Below are positions 62,584-64,000 of a stretch of 64,000 nt of DNA, piece after piece (within the stretch, counting starts at the first letter, position 1; each line of letters begins with the position of its first letter). A model generated the notes under the pieces. The model saw only the letters and a list, made by a program, of their open reading frames with translations. It was not told the DNA's origin and searched no databases. The stretch is from Candidatus Saccharimonadota bacterium (GTDB taxonomy: Bacteria > Patescibacteriota > Saccharimonadia > Saccharimonadales > Saccharimonadaceae), in contig JAFWIP010000002.1 in the NCBI GenBank assembly GCA_017514805.1, positions 100,696-164,695 of the forward strand, read 5' to 3'. Position numbers and translations under genes: made by a program.

Positions 62584-62764
62584 TTGACAATAATAACAAA
62601 GTGTGATATAATATAAATATATAGAACCTTAAGAAGATGCGTTAGGCTCTCTTCTGTGGTGTTTTTGCAACTCGTTTTGCTTATCAATATGGTAATCAGG
62701 ACGAGTTGCAAAAGCCGCTCGAAAAACTATTTTTAGGCGGTGATCCCGCCAGGAGGAGATAACA
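62584..62764 (+). promoter_or_regulatory. Consensus promoter and switchable leader
   Basis: TTGACA (62584-62589), 17-bp spacer, TATAAT (62607-62612). The roughly 145-nt leader has a 13-bp perfect hairpin (62663-62675 with 62701-62713). GGCGG (62736-62740) can pair with CCGCC (62746-62750), next to the SD AGGAGGAG, or back with CCGC (62715-62718). Same design as the leader at 58233, but different sequence. Confidence 0.6.
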
Positions 62765-63466
62765 ATGAAGGATAAATTTCAGGAAGACATCATGGATCTT
62801 ATTGACGGTGAAGTAATTTTTGAAGATATTGAAGAATTCGATGATGGTAAAATGTTTGAATTACTGAATGATCGTTTCTGCACTAAGCCTTGTTCGCCAG
62901 AAGAATTACTGGCAAGGCGAAAAGAGGAGAATGATAGACGTGTAGCTCTGGGAGTTTTCCCCGTTGCAGAGGATTATCAGAGCGTATGCCCGACAGATAT
63001 GGAATTTGTTGAGGCTAATCCCGAGCGTTTTATTGTCCCGGAATGCATTCCGGCGTGCAAGGAGCTCTGGAGCAAGAACGTTTATACCTTTATGGTGTGC
63101 GATTTTCTCGATCTCGAAGCCGGCTGGGCGTGGATCTGTATTAAGGACAACCTGCTGTCGGATCGCAACAAAGAGATCCTTGCAAGTCTTAGTCGGATTC
63201 CGAATGTCAAGGTAGTCACTAATGATTCTTACTACAAAAATACAGCCTACATCAAGGTTCCGTTTGTTGGCCAGGCTGCTCAGGATGCTCTTCTCGATAT
63301 CGCAAAGCGATTCGAGATGCAGGATGTTCCTGAGGGGTATGCGTATAGAATCTTCGGCTCAGACAACCCTGTAAATGAAGGTGAAATCGTCAGAGATGGC
63401 CGTATATATTTCTCTGAATATCACCTGAATAAGCATCTGGATTATATTAAGTCTCTTGAAGTCTAA
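62765..63466 (+). CDS. Unknown protein
   Basis: A 233-aa soluble, acidic protein with no TM or signal peptide. Several Cys and a C-terminal alpha/beta region, no recognised motif. SD AGGAGGAG lies 6 nt before the ATG. Transcribed alone through a long structured leader, like the gene at 58438, and ended by its own terminator. Confidence 0.72.
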   Translation: MKDKFQEDIMDLIDGEVIFEDIEEFDDGKMFELLNDRFCTKPCSPEELLARRKEENDRRVALGVFPVAEDYQSVCPTDMEFVEANPERFIVPECIPACKELWSKNVYTFMVCDFLDLEAGWAWICIKDNLLSDRNKEILASLSRIPNVKVVTNDSYYKNTAYIKVPFVGQAAQDALLDIAKRFEMQDVPEGYAYRIFGSDNPVNEGEIVRDGRIYFSEYHLNKHLDYIKSLEV

Positions 63467-63482
63467 TATTAATCTCTACTGC

Positions 63483-63512
63483 AAGACCCCGGGTAATACC
63501 GGGGTCTTTTTT
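63483..63512 (+). terminator. Intrinsic terminator
   Basis: A 10-bp perfect stem (AAGACCCCGG with CCGGGGTCTT), 6-nt loop and a T6 tail. Confidence 0.93.
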
Positions 63513-63654
63513 ATGCTGAAAAACAACTTGAATTACTCTAGGATAGACGAACGCCTTAAAAACAGCCTCTGAGATTCGCCAGGTTTTAACGGCATATAAA
63601 GAAGATATACGTCTGAGGGTAATAACTTGCACCTCATGATATAATTAAAGGAAT

Positions 63655-64000
63655 ATGGTGTATTTGGACTATGCGGCAACATCGCCTATGCTGCCAGAGG
63701 TGTTTAATGCTATGCATGGCGCGGAAACGCGTTTCTTTGCGAATGCATCGGCTCTACATACTCCTGGGCACCTAGCGATGAACGAAATCGAAGAGGTGCG
63801 AAAAACTTTAGCTAAACTAATTGGCGCAAAACCTTCTGAAATTATCTTTACTTCTGGTGCTAGTGAGTCAAATAATACGATTATTCGCACGTTTGCCGAG
63901 CATCAGATCGAAACGTCGCCGCTTGAACACCATTCAATCATAGAGCTTGCCGACAAAGTCTCTGGCAACAAATTGCCAAAACTCTATTCATATATGCTCG
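63655..64000 (+). CDS. Cysteine desulfurase, 3' end outside window
   Basis: A class V aminotransferase of the NifS/IscS type: it takes sulfur from cysteine for Fe-S clusters or tRNA thiolation. The frame opens MVYLDYAATSPMLPEV, then FTSGASESNN, and an EHH motif from residue about 91. It runs to the window edge (about 115 residues seen), so the PLP lysine and catalytic Cys are outside. TATAAT at 63640-63645 lies 9 nt from the ATG. Confidence 0.9.
   Translation, partial: MVYLDYAATSPMLPEVFNAMHGAETRFFANASALHTPGHLAMNEIEEVRKTLAKLIGAKPSEIIFTSGASESNNTIIRTFAEHQIETSPLEHHSIIELADKVSGNKLPKLYSYML

Noticed and set aside
1..64000. Recoded UGA (glycine) as in some CPR groups
   Set aside because: Several genes end naturally in TGA (for example 9279 and 19832), and conserved genes show no in-frame TGA.

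Overview
The window looks like chromosome from a Candidate Phyla Radiation bacterium, most likely a Saccharibacteria (TM7) member. This is inferred from gene content and style: a moderate-GC genome using the standard code (TGA is a normal stop), many -10-only promoters sitting 6-11 nt from start codons, LGFP-repeat and SipW-type surface proteins, and a 68-aa protein at 55999 that resembles one I recall as common in this group. No 16S gene is present to confirm it.

Layout. 1-6200 is a glycan locus: galE (cut by the window edge), a Wzz-like co-polymerase, a GT2, a Wzx flippase, UDP-galactopyranose mutase and an EpsG-like polymerase. 6200-12450 holds secreted or surface proteins: an LGFP-repeat protein, a membrane-anchored partner and a 1044-aa membrane protein. 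12480-15130 has a lipoprotein, dus and a hydrolase. 15150-15857 is a RhuM-like gene flanked by mirror-image arrays of a 10-bp repeat. 15900-22800 mixes glycosyltransferases, a LexA-type DNA-binding protein, a polyprenyl-phosphate sugar transferase, a CDF transporter and unknown genes. 22840-31150 is a second glycan locus: sugar transferase, triple glycosyltransferase, Wzy, TagB/F-like, Wzx and TagD-like. Its middle, about 24550-30590, is distinctly AT-rich and looks imported, with one breakpoint inside a gene.

31150-33950 is a small accessory island. It contains a decayed membrane-protein remnant, then a strong promoter driving a structured RNA with retron-like architecture (short terminal pairing, small hairpins, one long hairpin), a short SD-led ORF and a divergent reverse transcriptase. 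This is the best candidate for an undescribed system. A DUF3761-like exported protein and a frameshifted gene follow.

33950-57200 is mostly conserved: uppS, a tRNA-Asn, glmS, an ABC exporter, smpB, aspS, a MurC-like ligase and an AEC transporter. It also carries three large paralogous surface proteins, one a 2435-aa beta-helix protein with modular duplication. 57250-63470 is a run of unknown genes, several with consensus promoters, structured leaders and their own terminators, plus a zincin and an unusual NDT-like/Maf fusion. The window ends inside a cysteine desulfurase gene.

How the genes work together. The two Wzx/Wzy-type sets, two initiating sugar transferases, galE/glf and the TagD/TagB-F pair point to surface polysaccharides that probably contain galactofuranose and glycerol phosphate. 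UppS supplies the lipid carrier, and GlmS and MurC feed cell-wall precursors. These links are inferred from family knowledge, not shown directly.
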